Positions 8,371-17,110 of a DNA stretch of 64,000 nt are shown in pieces. The position numbers and the translations under genes were made by a program. The notes beneath the pieces were generated by a model that saw nothing but the letters and a program-made list of their open reading frames with translations, was not told the DNA's origin and did no database searches. Source of the DNA: Cryobacterium fucosi. Its GTDB lineage: Bacteria > Actinomycetota > Actinomycetes > Actinomycetales > Microbacteriaceae. Each line of letters begins with the position of its first letter. The first letter of the stretch is position 1. The stretch lies in the NCBI RefSeq assembly GCF_004403515.1, contig NZ_SOHH01000075.1:1-64000 (forward strand), written 5' to 3'.

Positions 8371-9345
8371 CTAGCCCTTGGTCGAGCCGGCCAGCAGGCC
8401 GCGCACGAAGTAGCGCTGCAGGCTGAAGAACACGATCAGCGGCACGAGGATCGAGATGAAGGCGCCGGCGGTGAGCAGGTGCCAGTCCTGGCCGCGGCTT
8501 CCGGTGATCTCCGCCAGCAGCTTCGTCATCGGGGCGACGGCGCCGTCGGCGAAGATCAGCGCCACCAGCAGGTCGTTCCAGACCCAGAGGAACTGGAAGA
8601 TGGCGAAGGATGCGATGGCCGGCATCGTCAGCGGCAGCACGATCCGGAAGAAGATCTGGCCGTGGCCGGCGCCGTCCACGCGCGCCGCCTCGATCACGTC
8701 GGCCGGGATCTCCGAGACGAAGTTGTGCAATAGGTAGATCGCCAGAGGCAGGGCGAACATGGTGTGGGCGATCCAGACCTGGGAGTAGCCGCCGGCGTCG
8801 CTGATCGCCGTGACCACCGGGAAGCCGAAGATCTCACCCTTCGAGAAGAACCGGAGCAGCGGCACGAGGGCCATCTGCAGCGGCACAATCTGCAGAGCGA
8901 AGACCGCGATGAACAGCACGTTCTTGCCCCGGAAGTCGATCCAGGCGAACGCGTATGCGGCAAGGCTAGCGATGATCAGGGGAAGCAGCGTCGCCGGGAG
9001 GGTGATCGCGATCGAGTTGATGAACGCGCCGGCCAGGTTCAGCTGGCTGTTGCCGGCCTGGAGCACGTCCGAGTAGTTGTCGAGCGTGACGCCCCAGTTG
9101 GAGAAGATCGTCCACCAGCCCGTGGTCCGCACCTGCTGGGCCGGCCGGAACGACGAGACGAAGAGACCGAAGGTGGGGATCGTCCAGACCACGGCGATCA
9201 CGAGGGCCGCGATCGTGGCGCCCCGGCTGGTCAGACGCGTCTTGGTGCGCCGCGCCGCCGCGAACTCCGACTTGCGGGCCCCGTTGCGCAACTGCTTCTT
9301 GGTGGACGGGTCGACGGGGAGCTCAACCGGAAGTATCGCGCTCAT
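8371..9345 (-). CDS. Carbohydrate ABC transporter permease (AglG/MalG type)
   Basis: A 324-residue inner-membrane permease with about six helices. The EAA loop that docks the ATPase is visible as [21 protein letters not shown], and the N-terminal helix follows a basic cytoplasmic stretch ([19 protein letters not shown]). The start ATG overlaps the stop of the partner permease by four bases (ATGA), which argues for translational coupling. It is the last gene of the importer operon: binding protein, permease 1, permease 2. No ATPase gene is present, so a shared ATPase (MsiK/MsmX type) encoded elsewhere is expected. Confidence 0.92.
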   Translation of the reverse strand: MSAILPVELPVDPSTKKQLRNGARKSEFAAARRTKTRLTSRGATIAALVIAVVWTIPTFGLFVSSFRPAQQVRTTGWWTIFSNWGVTLDNYSDVLQAGNSQLNLAGAFINSIAITLPATLLPLIIASLAAYAFAWIDFRGKNVLFIAVFALQIVPLQMALVPLLRFFSKGEIFGFPVVTAISDAGGYSQVWIAHTMFALPLAIYLLHNFVSEIPADVIEAARVDGAGHGQIFFRIVLPLTMPAIASFAIFQFLWVWNDLLVALIFADGAVAPMTKLLAEITGSRGQDWHLLTAGAFISILVPLIVFFSLQRYFVRGLLAGSTKG

Positions 9346-10475
9346 CGGATTTCCCTCTGCTTCTGGATTTGGCGGGCGTTGTAGATGACGATCGGCAGCA
9401 CGAGCAGGAACAGGACGACGGCGAAGGCTGCCGAGCGGCCCAGCTCGAAGTTCTTGAACTGCGTGTACATCTCGTTCGCGATCACGCTCGTGTCGTTGGC
9501 GCCGGCGGTCATGGTGCGCACAATGTCGAAGACCTTGAGCGAGGCGATGGAGATCGTCGTCAGGACGACGATCAGGGCGCTGCGGATACCGGGAACCGTC
9601 ACGTTCGTGAATTTCTGCCAGGCGTTGGTGCCGTCGAGTTCGGCGGCCTCCATCTGCTCGGCCGGCACGCCCTTGATGGCCGCGGACAGCACGACCATGG
9701 CGAATCCGGTCTGCACCCAGATCAGCACGATGATCAGGAACAACGTGTTCCATGGCTCGTTGGCGATGAAGTCGATCGGCCGGCCGCCGAACCAGACCAC
9801 GATCTGGTTGAGCAGGCCGATCTGGTTCTGGTCGGCCGGCCGGGCGGTGTAGACGAAGCGCCAGATGATCGACGCGCCGACGAAGGAGATGGCCATGGGC
9901 ATGAACACCATGATCTTGAAGTACTTCTCGCCGCGGCTCTTGTCGATGAACACCGCGTAGGCGAGCCCGGCGATGGTGGACACGAGCGGGGCGACCAACA
10001 CCCAAACGATCGTGTTGAGCACCGTGCGGATCGCCTCAGGCTGGGTGAACACCCAGACGAAGTTGTCGAAGCCGATGAAGGCGGTCCCGCGGGAGTTCAT
10101 GAACGACTGCACCGTGGTCTGGATGGTCGGGATGACCAGGCCGATCACGAGGAGCAGGATGGCCGGGGCGAGGAATCCGACGAGCTGGAAGAGATAGCCG
10201 GCTCCGGATCGTGACCGGTAGTCGACGATGAAGAACACCCCGCCGAGCACTGCGGCCGCGGCCGCTGCCCACCAGTACGACCCGGCGGCGAGGAGCACGA
10301 GCAGCGGAGCGGCCACACACACCACGAGCCGGACGACGGTGTAGATCTTGCCGGACCGCGGGGCGATCTCGACGAAGAACAGGATCGCCCCGACCAGGGC
10401 GACGAAGGCCAGGACGATGATGGGGATTTGTGCGAGGGCCGGCAATTGCCCCAGCCAGGCAAAGAACGCTGACAT
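9342..10475 (-). CDS. Carbohydrate ABC transporter permease (AglF/MalF type)
   Basis: A 377-residue membrane permease. It has an extra pair of N-terminal helices before residue 90, then a core of about six helices with the EAA loop [22 protein letters not shown] near residues 278-299. Longer than most MalF-like partners without a periplasmic insertion; the closest look-alikes are AglF alpha-glucoside permeases. GAGAGG lies a few bases before the ATG. It is separated from the binding-protein gene by 178 bases containing a hairpin, which would lower permease transcript relative to the binding protein. Confidence 0.92.
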   Translation of the reverse strand: MSAFFAWLGQLPALAQIPIIVLAFVALVGAILFFVEIAPRSGKIYTVVRLVVCVAAPLLVLLAAGSYWWAAAAAAVLGGVFFIVDYRSRSGAGYLFQLVGFLAPAILLLVIGLVIPTIQTTVQSFMNSRGTAFIGFDNFVWVFTQPEAIRTVLNTIVWVLVAPLVSTIAGLAYAVFIDKSRGEKYFKIMVFMPMAISFVGASIIWRFVYTARPADQNQIGLLNQIVVWFGGRPIDFIANEPWNTLFLIIVLIWVQTGFAMVVLSAAIKGVPAEQMEAAELDGTNAWQKFTNVTVPGIRSALIVVLTTISIASLKVFDIVRTMTAGANDTSVIANEMYTQFKNFELGRSAAFAVVLFLLVLPIVIYNARQIQKQREIR

Positions 10476-10560
10476 CTGAAACCTCTCGAGTACGACTGTG
10501 GACTCACGGTGATCGCTGGTCTGGCGGGAAAATTTACCGCCACGCTACACCCACAATGGC

Positions 10561-10594
10561 GTGGGCCGCCCGGTTTTCAAGACGAGCGGCCCAC
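10561..10594 (-). terminator. Intra-operon hairpin after binding-protein gene
   Basis: GTGGGCCGC (10561-10569) and GCGGCCCAC (10586-10594) form a 9-bp stem in the gap between the solute-binding-protein stop and permease 1. Likely a partial terminator or RNA stabiliser giving an excess of binding protein, as is common in sugar ABC operons. Confidence 0.55.
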
Positions 10595-10653
10595 CACTGT
10601 TCGGTGCTGCTACTACACGTGCTGTGTTACGCGGGGTCTGAGCCCCTGTCCTG

Positions 10654-11970
10654 CTACTTGGACGGCCAGCCGCCTTCGATGCTGGTCAGCACCTCGTCGG
10701 TCGGAGTGCCGTTGATCCAGTTGACCATTCCCTTCCAGAACGTTCCGGCTCCCACCGAACCCGGCATGAGGTCGGAGGCGTCGAAGCGGAAGGTGGTCTT
10801 CGGGTCCTGGAGGATCTTGATGGCCTGCTGAAGGATCGGGCTCTTCGCGCTGGCCGGGTCGAGACCCTTGTTTGCGCTGATCACTCCACCGAGACTGACG
10901 CGGCTGTTGGCCCAGTCGGCGCTGGAGAGGTAGGCCTGGACCTTCTGGGTGTCGGCGTCGTCGGAGAATGCGCCGACGATCTCGCCACCACCGGTCACGG
11001 CCTGGCCGCCGGCTTCGGCGGCCGGAGTGATGAAGGCCCACACGTCGCCGTCAGGACCGACCTTTCCGCCGGCATCCGTGATGAAGCCGTCGAAGAAGGA
11101 CGCCTGGTGGGTCAGGGCGCAAGTGCCGTTGGCGATCGGTGTGGCAACGTCGCCGAAGGCCGTGGTGTTGATCGAGCGCACGTCGCCGAAGGTGGCGTTG
11201 ACGTAGGCCGGGTTCTGCAGGATCTGTCCGAGGGAGTCGAACGCGGTCTTGATCGCGGGATCGGTGAACGGGATCTCGTTCTTGACCCACTTGTCGTAGG
11301 TCTCCGGTCCGGCTTCGCGAAGGACAAGGTCTTCGACCCAGTCCGTGCCCGGCCAGCCGGTGGCGTCGCCGGAGCCGAAGCCGGCGCACCAGGGTGCGGT
11401 GCCGGACTTCTCCTGGATGGTCTTGGTCACGGCGAGCAGCTCGTCCCACGTCGTGGGCACTTCAACGCCCCACTCCTTGAACTTCGCCGGCGAGTACCAG
11501 ATGAAGCCCTTGACGCTGGCCATCAACGGGGCGCCGTAGAAGGTGTCTCCGACGGTGCCGTAGGCCTTCCAGTCCTCGGACCAGTTCTTGTCGACGTTGT
11601 CTTCGACTGCCTTCGGAGCCGGCTTCAGGAAGTCACGGCTGGCGAGGTCGGCCATCAGGCCGGGCTGCGGGAAGATGGCGAGGTCAGGTGCGTTGCCGCC
11701 CTGGGCGCGGATCGCGATCTGCGCTTCGAACTCCTTCGACGATTCGTACTGGATGTCGATGTTGTTCTTCTTTTCCCAGTCGGCCCAGGACTGCTCGAGC
11801 AGCTTGGCCTCGGTGTCGGCAATCGTGCCGTACACGGTGACGACGCCGTCGCCCTTGGCGCCGGCGTCGGACGTCGTGCTTCCGGGTCCGCCGGAACAAC
11901 CGGCCAGGGTCAAGCCGGCGATCGCCGCAATGGCGATGGGTGCTGTGAAACGGCGATGCGAGAGCCGCAT
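10654..11970 (-). CDS. Alpha-glucoside-type ABC substrate-binding lipoprotein
   Basis: A 438-residue extracellular binding protein anchored to the membrane by a lipid. The signal peptide ends in the lipobox LTLAGC with Cys25. The mature part has the extracellular solute-binding family 1 fold; GWPGTDWVEDLVLR and PDLAIFPQPGLM are typical of AglE-like proteins, so alpha-glucosides (maltose, trehalose, sucrose) are the best guess. First gene of the importer operon; GAGGAGG stands before the ATG. Upstream are a recognisable promoter and a LacI operator (12060-12107), so sugar-inducible expression is expected. Confidence 0.92.
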   Translation of the reverse strand: MRLSHRRFTAPIAIAAIAGLTLAGCSGGPGSTTSDAGAKGDGVVTVYGTIADTEAKLLEQSWADWEKKNNIDIQYESSKEFEAQIAIRAQGGNAPDLAIFPQPGLMADLASRDFLKPAPKAVEDNVDKNWSEDWKAYGTVGDTFYGAPLMASVKGFIWYSPAKFKEWGVEVPTTWDELLAVTKTIQEKSGTAPWCAGFGSGDATGWPGTDWVEDLVLREAGPETYDKWVKNEIPFTDPAIKTAFDSLGQILQNPAYVNATFGDVRSINTTAFGDVATPIANGTCALTHQASFFDGFITDAGGKVGPDGDVWAFITPAAEAGGQAVTGGGEIVGAFSDDADTQKVQAYLSSADWANSRVSLGGVISANKGLDPASAKSPILQQAIKILQDPKTTFRFDASDLMPGSVGAGTFWKGMVNWINGTPTDEVLTSIEGGWPSK

Positions 11971-12059
11971 TATTCCTCCTCATTGAGATGTGGTGGTGTT
12001 CGATCGGGGGATTCCCCATGGACACCGAGGTGCTGCAGGTGCTGGAAACGCCCGGATAG

Positions 12060-12071
12060 GGAACCGGTTCC
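12060..12071. promoter_or_regulatory. LacI-type operator for importer operon
   Basis: GGAACCGGTTCC is a perfect 12-bp palindrome with the central CG typical of LacI/GalR operators. It lies 90 bases upstream of the binding-protein ATG and just downstream of the predicted transcription start, a position suited to repression. Confidence 0.8.
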
Positions 12072-12078
12072 ACACCAC

Positions 12079-12107
12079 AAGTTACGGCACGACCCGATTA
12101 TGCGCAA
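12079..12107 (-). promoter_or_regulatory. Putative promoter of importer operon
   Basis: On the minus strand TTGCGC (12107-12102) and TAACTT (12084-12079) are separated by 17 bases, a sigma-A-like arrangement. The predicted start falls next to the operator at 12060-12071. Confidence 0.55.
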
Positions 12108-12223
12108 GACCGATGTGGTCACAAATTGAAAAAGATCGCGGGAGAACGCTCTCAACACTGGGCGGGGGGAACGGAGGGCATCGGCGTGACCGGATGCGGG
12201 ACGGTGCCGAGCGGAAATATTCA

Positions 12224-12237
12224 TGGAACCGGTTCCA
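12224..12237. promoter_or_regulatory. LacI-type operator for regulator gene
   Basis: TGGAACCGGTTCCA is a perfect 14-bp palindrome matching the operator at 12060. A possible -10 box TAGTCT at 12256-12261 would put the -35 region inside the operator, so the regulator probably represses itself. Confidence 0.8.
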
Positions 12238-12292
12238 GAACTGCCCGTTTGACGCTAGTCTGTCGTCAGCACAACCAACGATGGAGGCCGGA

Positions 12293-13321
12293 ATGAGCGC
12301 GATCGCGGATGTCGCCCGCCTCGCCGGTGTGGCGAAGGCCACCGCGTCCCGTGCCCTGAGCGGCCGGGGCTACGTCTCGGAGGAGACCAGGCAGAAGGTC
12401 GTCGCCGCGGCGAGGGCGATCGGCTATGTCGCCTCCCCCAATGCCGCCAGCCTGGTCACCGGCCGCACCAAGAGCATCGGCGTCATCATCCCGTTCATCA
12501 GCCGCTGGTTCTTCTCCGAGGTACTCGAGAGCATGGAAGAGGCTCTCCTCGCCGAGGGCTACGACATGACCCTCTACAACTTGCCCGCCGCCTCCCCCGA
12601 GCGGGACAGCGTGTTCGACTACTTCCTGGCCCGCAAGCGGTTCGACGGAGTGATCTCGGTGGGGGTCGCGCTCAGCGAGGGAGAGGTCGACCATCTGCAC
12701 CGCCTCGGCCGGCCGCTGGTCGGCATCGGTGGGCCGATCCGGGGAGTGCAGACGATCGCGATCGACGACGTCGCCGCCGCCCGGCTCGCCACGGAACACC
12801 TGCTCAGCCTCGGCCACCAGGACATCGTGCACGTCGGCGGCAACCAGGCCGATGAGATGGACTTCAAGGTGCACAGCAATCGGCTGACCGGGTTCTATGC
12901 GGCGATGCGCGATGCTGGGCGTGCGACAAGCGGATGCTTCTACCCGTGCGAGTTCACGATGCCGGGCGGCTACCGGGTGGGCCTGTCCGTCTTCGGCGAC
13001 CCGCGTAGCCGCCCGACCGCGGTCTTCGCGGCGAGCGACGAGATCGCGATCGGTCTCATCGTCGCGGCCAGGGAACTGGGCATCCAGGTGCCGGCGGACC
13101 TGTCCGTGATCGGCATCGACGGGCATCCCTATGCCGACATGTTCCGCCTGACCACGCTGGAGCAGCACCCCAGGCGGCAGGGGCGGCTCGCCGTGGCGAC
13201 GCTCCTGACCGAACTCGACGCTCCCTTGCACCGGGATGAGTCCGACCACCTGACCGTGCTGCCGACCAACCTGGTGTTCCGTTCGAGCACCAGCCCGCCG
13301 CGGAACCCGCCCGGCGCCTGA
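12293..13321 (+). CDS. LacI-family repressor of alpha-glucoside importer
   Basis: A 342-residue repressor: helix-turn-helix IADVARLAGVAKATASRALS at residues 3-22, hinge ASPNAASLVTGRTKSIGVI, then the ligand-binding domain with VIGIDGHPYADMFRLTTLEQHP near the C-terminus. ATG 12293 was chosen over ATG 12281 because GGAGG (12283-12287) is correctly spaced for the second. It is divergent from the importer operon, and two near-identical palindromic operators lie in the 322-base shared region. Repression relieved by an imported glucoside is inferred from this layout. Confidence 0.93.
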   Translation: MSAIADVARLAGVAKATASRALSGRGYVSEETRQKVVAAARAIGYVASPNAASLVTGRTKSIGVIIPFISRWFFSEVLESMEEALLAEGYDMTLYNLPAASPERDSVFDYFLARKRFDGVISVGVALSEGEVDHLHRLGRPLVGIGGPIRGVQTIAIDDVAAARLATEHLLSLGHQDIVHVGGNQADEMDFKVHSNRLTGFYAAMRDAGRATSGCFYPCEFTMPGGYRVGLSVFGDPRSRPTAVFAASDEIAIGLIVAARELGIQVPADLSVIGIDGHPYADMFRLTTLEQHPRRQGRLAVATLLTELDAPLHRDESDHLTVLPTNLVFRSSTSPPRNPPGA

Positions 13322-13458
13322 CCGCCGGCCGCCCGGCAGCCGCCCGGCGGCGGCCAGCACGCCGAACCCGGGGCGGAGTGCATCCTCCGCTGTACATAGC
13401 TTGGCTATTTATACCCATAGCCCCGCGATGGACATCCGTCGCCCGCCCCTGCCGCCCT

Positions 13459-13544
13459 GTTCCGAATTCAGGTGTCGACCCTGTTCTCTGGCCCGTTCTG
13501 GCCGCCATCGCCGGAATGCGGATGCCGACACCTGAATTCGGAAC
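13459..13544. repeat. Class A palindromic element, copy 3
   Basis: The longest-armed exact member: 19 bases from GTTCCGAATTCAGGTGTCG (13459-13477) are perfectly complementary to 13526-13544. It lies between the convergent LacI gene and rplL, in a 340-base gap (13322-13661) whose only other feature is the rplL terminator. Confidence 0.88.
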
Positions 13545-13580
13545 ACACGCACGGGGGGGTGAGCAGGCGGGTTGACGGAC

Positions 13581-13615
13581 GACGGGCGTCGCACCCAGTG
13601 GATGCGACGCCCGTC
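13581..13615. terminator. Hairpin between convergent lacI-type gene and rplL
   Basis: GACGGGCGTCGCA (13581-13593) pairs perfectly with TGCGACGCCCGTC (13603-13615) around a 9-base loop. It lies about 45 bases beyond the rplL stop and is the likely end of the ribosomal transcript. No long T run follows on either strand. Confidence 0.65.
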
Positions 13616-13661
13616 ATTGTGCAGGACGACTGACGCCGTCCGACCCCCCAGAGGGGCCCGG

Positions 13662-14045
13662 TTACTTGAGGACTGCGGTGGCGCCGGCAGCTTCGAGAGC
13701 AGCCTTGCCCTTTTCAGCGGCCTCCTTGGAGACGCCTTCGAGGACGGCCTTCGGCGCGCCATCGACGACTGCCTTGGCCTCGCCGAGGCCCAGGCTGGTG
13801 AGCTCGCGCACAACCTTGATGACCTGGATCTTCTTGTCGCCGACGGCTTCGAGAACGACGTCGAACGCGCTCTGCTCTTCGACCTCTTCAGCAGCAGCGG
13901 CAGGTCCGGCGGCACCGGCAACGGCGACCGGAGCGGCAGCGGTGACCTCGAAGGTCTCCTCGAACGCCTTGACGAACTCGCTGAGTTCGATCAGGGTCAG
14001 ACCCTTGAACTGTTCGAGCAATTCTTCGGTGGAAAGCTTTGCCAT
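13662..14045 (-). CDS. rplL: 50S ribosomal protein L7/L12
   Basis: A 127-residue ribosomal stalk protein recruiting translation factors. N-terminal dimerisation domain [20 protein letters not shown], alanine-rich hinge (about 34-55) and the C-terminal factor-binding domain with [20 protein letters not shown]. Usual length. Lies 52 bases downstream of rplJ; the pair forms the L10(L12)4 stalk. Unusually, rpoB does not follow: the downstream gene is the convergent LacI regulator. Confidence 0.98.
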   Translation of the reverse strand: MAKLSTEELLEQFKGLTLIELSEFVKAFEETFEVTAAAPVAVAGAAGPAAAAEEVEEQSAFDVVLEAVGDKKIQVIKVVRELTSLGLGEAKAVVDGAPKAVLEGVSKEAAEKGKAALEAAGATAVLK

Positions 14046-14097
14046 GATTTTTCTCCCTATAGTTTCTTAGTTACTCACCGCGATGCCAGGCAAATGC

Positions 14098-14613
14098 CTA
14101 GTTCGCGGACTCCTGCTTCTCACGCAGCGCGTCGATGGTGCGAACAGCCTTCGACAGCGGTGCGTTGAACAGATATGCGGCTCCGAACAGCGAGGCCTTG
14201 AAGGCGCCGGCCAGCTTGGCCAGCAGCACCTCACGGGACTCGAGGTCGGCGAGCTTGCCTACCTCTGCGGCGGTGAGCGGGTTACCGTCGAAGTAACCGC
14301 CCTTCACCACCAGGAGAGGGTTTGCCTTGGTAAAGGCACGCAGGGTCTTCGCGACGGCGACGGGGTCTCCGTGCACGAAGGCGATGGCGGACGGACCGAC
14401 AAGCTCGTCGTCAAACGACGTGATGCCGGCGTTGTTGGCCGCAATCTTGGTCAGCGTGTTCTTTACCACGGCGTACGTGGCGTCCGCACTGATGGAAACG
14501 CGCAGCGTCTTGAGCTGCGCAACAGTGAGACCGCGGTACTCGGTGAGCAGAACGGCGGTCGAGCTCCGGAATTTCTCCGTCAGCTCGGCGACCGTTGCTT
14601 CCTTGTTCGCCAT
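14098..14613 (-). CDS. rplJ: 50S ribosomal protein L10
   Basis: A 171-residue stalk base protein that binds 23S rRNA and L7/L12 dimers, and in many bacteria represses its own leader. The sequence opens [20 protein letters not shown] with the family motif [17 protein letters not shown] 14613 has AGAGGAG upstream; an earlier in-frame ATG would run through the leader hairpin and is rejected. Here rplJ-rplL stand about 25 kb from rplK-rplA rather than directly after them. Confidence 0.98.
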   Translation of the reverse strand: MANKEATVAELTEKFRSSTAVLLTEYRGLTVAQLKTLRVSISADATYAVVKNTLTKIAANNAGITSFDDELVGPSAIAFVHGDPVAVAKTLRAFTKANPLLVVKGGYFDGNPLTAAEVGKLADLESREVLLAKLAGAFKASLFGAAYLFNAPLSKAVRTIDALREKQESAN

Positions 14614-14760
14614 GGCGCTCCTCTTGGTTTTCATGTGCCGGTAGCCCGGGGCGCAGACATGAAAAAAGCTCCAGCGCAAGCGCCGGAGCTGTGGGAGCGA
14701 CCCGAGGGCTGCATCGTGCTTCGAACACCTGCGCGGGCCGTTCACGTGAATGAACCTTCG
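14614..14760 (-). ncRNA. L10 leader (autoregulatory 5-prime UTR of rplJ)
   Basis: The stretch upstream of rplJ is structured on the minus strand and carries the sequence GCGCAGGTGTTCGAAGCA around 14718-14735, a region where L10 leaders form the kink-turn and L10-binding site, followed by a terminator hairpin. Exact Rfam match cannot be run here; boundaries are approximate. The rest of the spacer to 15038 shows nothing recognisable. Confidence 0.55.
14662..14690 (-). terminator. Attenuator hairpin in rplJ leader
   Basis: On the minus strand AGCTCCGGCG, loop CTTG, CGCTGGAGCT and then six T residues form an intrinsic terminator 49 bases before the rplJ start codon. A terminator inside a leader implies conditional read-through, probably controlled by L10. 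Confidence 0.75.
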
Positions 14761-15038
14761 ATCACCGCTCCCATTACAGGGGCGATGACAACCGGCGGTC
14801 TGTGGCTAGGGATCACTCTAGGCGACGAGGCCGTGCGCCCGCAAATCCACGGCGTGGCGGCGGCCCGCTCCGTAGCGGGGTGGTAACGGATGCGTTCGGC
14901 TGGCGTTGGAACTTCGTGGCCACGCTGCTCTCCGACCTGGGCTGAAGACCCGGCCGGTTCCGGTCGACAGCCGGGCGCGGTTCCTCGCGCAGGCGAACGG
15001 GTCACCAACGGGGCCCGCTTCGCCGCGACCACCGTCAC

Positions 15039-15395
15039 TCAGACTCTGATGTAGGCCCACCCGTCAAGTTGTCTGGTCGCCAGATGTGCGACGGCGGCCG
15101 GAACCACAATCACGCCACGGAGAAGCTCGTCGGGTTTCACGCCGATCGAGCGCATGCTGTTGGCACAAGCCAACACGGCAACGTGGACAGGACCGAGGTC
15201 GGTCAAGTCGGAGGCCAATTCTGGTTCGAGGGCTGAACCGGACTGCAGAAAGGCCACCGCCGGCCCTTGCACGACGATCTCCATCATCAGGTCCGGCAAC
15301 TGCGCTCGGGCATTGTGGGCCGCCCTGATTCCTGCCTTCAACTGGGGTTCCTCGGCGCCGCTGACGTGCAGGAGGAGGCCTGGGTGAATTGTCAT
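15039..15395 (-). CDS. DsrE-family sulfur-relay-like protein
   Basis: A 118-residue small cytosolic protein with the DsrE/DsrF-like fold: LLLHVSGAEEPQLKAGIRAAHNA at the start, MEIVVQGPAVAFL in the middle and LACANSMRSIGVKPDELLRGV with a candidate sulfur-carrying cysteine near residue 77. Members shuttle persulfide sulfur or act in oxidative sulfur metabolism, but many are uncharacterised. Its ATG starts on the base next to the CcdA stop, so it is the third gene of a DsbA-CcdA-DsrE operon. The link suggests thiol or sulfane-sulfur handling; this is inference. Confidence 0.75.
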   Translation of the reverse strand: MTIHPGLLLHVSGAEEPQLKAGIRAAHNARAQLPDLMMEIVVQGPAVAFLQSGSALEPELASDLTDLGPVHVAVLACANSMRSIGVKPDELLRGVIVVPAAVAHLATRQLDGWAYIRV

Positions 15396-16307
15396 CTATC
15401 CGTCCAGTCGATCGGGCGCGGCTGATTCGCCGGTGCGTGCGGATCCCGTCAGGAGCGCCCCGCGGACACCCGGCTCGGCAACCTGGTCCGACTCGACGGC
15501 TCGTCGACGGGTGCGCAGGGTGTAGACCCCGGCGACTCCGATCAAAACAGCGAACGCGGCAAGGCCGAAGACAAGGTTGGAGATGCCCGATGAACTGCTC
15601 AACACCCAGGACTCAGCGGTGAACTGATCGCCGATGGTGAGGATACCGCCGAGGCCGGCCGTTCCATCGGTGAGCAGGAGGAGTACTCCGATTCCGATGG
15701 AGAGCAGCCCTGACACGATCATCAGCCACGAATTCTGCCAACCTCCGACGCGCACCGTGCGGGGCTTCAACCAGCCTCGCTCGGAGATTTTCAGTCGATC
15801 CCAGATCAGCGCCAGCACGAAGAGCGGAACGGTCATGCCGAGTGCATAGATCGCCAGCAGGATGCCCCCATAGGCGGCGTTGCCTCCCACCGCGGCGACG
15901 GTCAGAACCGACCCGAGAATGGGACCCGCACACACGCCGGCGACCCCATAGACAGACCCGAGTACGAAAACCGAGGCAACGGATGTCCCATCCCCCGCCC
16001 CATTTCGAGTGAACGCCGGAAGCCGAATCCCGATCAGCTGGATGAGCCCCAGCACGATGACGATGGATGCGGCGCCGACAACGAGCACGGTGCGGTTCTG
16101 GATCAAGAAGGCGCCCACCGTGCCCGCCAGAACCCCAACCGGCACAAGCGTGGCGATCAACCCGAGGTAGAACACGGCTGTCCGGCCCAGGAGCCTGGCG
16201 GGAGTCGAAAACGCAAAGGCGAAGAACGCCGGCAACAGCATGACCGAGCATGGACTCAACAGGGTGAGCACCCCACCGATCAGCGCGCCCGCATAACCGA
16301 TATCCAC
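15396..16307 (-). CDS. CcdA/DsbD-like transmembrane thiol electron carrier
   Basis: A 303-residue membrane protein with about seven to eight helices. The two reductant cysteines of the CcdA core are visible as LTLLSPCSVMLLP (Cys20) and GVAGVCAGPILG (Cys126). Such proteins pass electrons from cytoplasmic thioredoxin to extracytoplasmic thiol proteins. The start is GTG and overlaps the DsbA stop by one base (TAGTG), so the two are coupled. A 45-residue hydrophilic tail follows the last helix. No cytochrome c maturation gene is nearby, so the partner is most likely the adjacent DsbA-like protein. Confidence 0.87.
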   Translation of the reverse strand: MDIGYAGALIGGVLTLLSPCSVMLLPAFFAFAFSTPARLLGRTAVFYLGLIATLVPVGVLAGTVGAFLIQNRTVLVVGAASIVIVLGLIQLIGIRLPAFTRNGAGDGTSVASVFVLGSVYGVAGVCAGPILGSVLTVAAVGGNAAYGGILLAIYALGMTVPLFVLALIWDRLKISERGWLKPRTVRVGGWQNSWLMIVSGLLSIGIGVLLLLTDGTAGLGGILTIGDQFTAESWVLSSSSGISNLVFGLAAFAVLIGVAGVYTLRTRRRAVESDQVAEPGVRGALLTGSARTGESAAPDRLDG

Positions 16308-17041
16308 TACTTCGCCGCTTTCGCCAGCTCGTTGTCGATTGCCTGGCGGAAAACCTCGAGGGGTTGCGCGCCGGAAATGGGCGTGCCGTTGACCAGGAAA
16401 AGCGGGGTGCCCGTCGCGCCGATCGAATAGGCCTCCTCCGTGTCCGCGGTCACGCGCTCCAGAAGAGCCGGGCTGGACAGCTCGCTCTCGAAGCGCGTCA
16501 GGTCGGGCACGCCGGCATCCCGGGCGAACTGGAGCAGAATCTCCCTCGTCACTTCGAGGTGAGCGCGTTCAGGGGCGTGCGCGTACATCACCGCGTTGAA
16601 CTCCCAAAACCTCCCCTGTTCCCCTGCTGCCCTCGCGGCGACCGCGGCATCGGTGGACTCCTGTCCGAAGACCGGGAAATCCCGCCACTCCATCCGCAGC
16701 CTGCCGGACTTCACATACTCGGCGACGAGCGGCGGCAGAGTCTCACGGGCGTAGACCCCACAGAATGGGCATCGGAAGTCCGCGTACTCCACCAGCACGA
16801 CCGGAGCCGTGACTTCGCCGAGCGCAGTCGGATCGCCCGCAATCCGCCGTGCCAAATCGGGAAGCGCCGGACCGGCCCCGGTACCACCCGCGACCTGGGC
16901 AGCATCGGGCTGCGCCGTACCGGACTGCGCGGCCAGGCCGACTCCGAGCACCGCCACAATCGCTATCCCCCCAACGATGAAATACACCAGGCCCCTGCGC
17001 CGAGGCCGACCCGAAGTCGCTTTCCGTTGCGTGGACGCCAT
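16307..17041 (-). CDS. Membrane-anchored DsbA-family thioredoxin-like protein
   Basis: A 244-residue extracytoplasmic thiol oxidoreductase. A basic N-terminus and one helix (about 17-38) anchor it; the thioredoxin-fold domain carries the active site CPFC (91-94), the helical insertion and the cis-proline motif GATGTPLFLVNG. The start ATG 17041 has GGAGGAG six bases upstream. First gene of the operon with CcdA and DsrE. It is divergent from a GntR regulator, with a 14-bp palindrome in the 69-base gap, implying conditional rather than housekeeping expression. Confidence 0.9.
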   Translation of the reverse strand: MASTQRKATSGRPRRRGLVYFIVGGIAIVAVLGVGLAAQSGTAQPDAAQVAGGTGAGPALPDLARRIAGDPTALGEVTAPVVLVEYADFRCPFCGVYARETLPPLVAEYVKSGRLRMEWRDFPVFGQESTDAAVAARAAGEQGRFWEFNAVMYAHAPERAHLEVTREILLQFARDAGVPDLTRFESELSSPALLERVTADTEEAYSIGATGTPLFLVNGTPISGAQPLEVFRQAIDNELAKAAK

Positions 17042-17077
17042 GAAATTCTCCTCCGTTTGATCAACACGATCCCCTAC

Positions 17078-17091
17078 AATGTATATACATT
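17078..17091. promoter_or_regulatory. GntR-type operator palindrome
   Basis: AATGTATATACATT is a perfect 14-bp palindrome and an AT-rich island in high-GC DNA. It lies between the divergent DsbA-like and GntR genes, the usual place for a HutC-type operator (GT-N-TA-N-AC core). Confidence 0.75.
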
Positions 17092-17110
17092 TCTTGGAGG
17101 AGGGAAACCA

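Noticed and set aside
10476-10653. Small gene in the gap after the sugar-binding protein
   Set aside because: Frames are short, lack ribosome sites and overlap the hairpin at 10561-10594.
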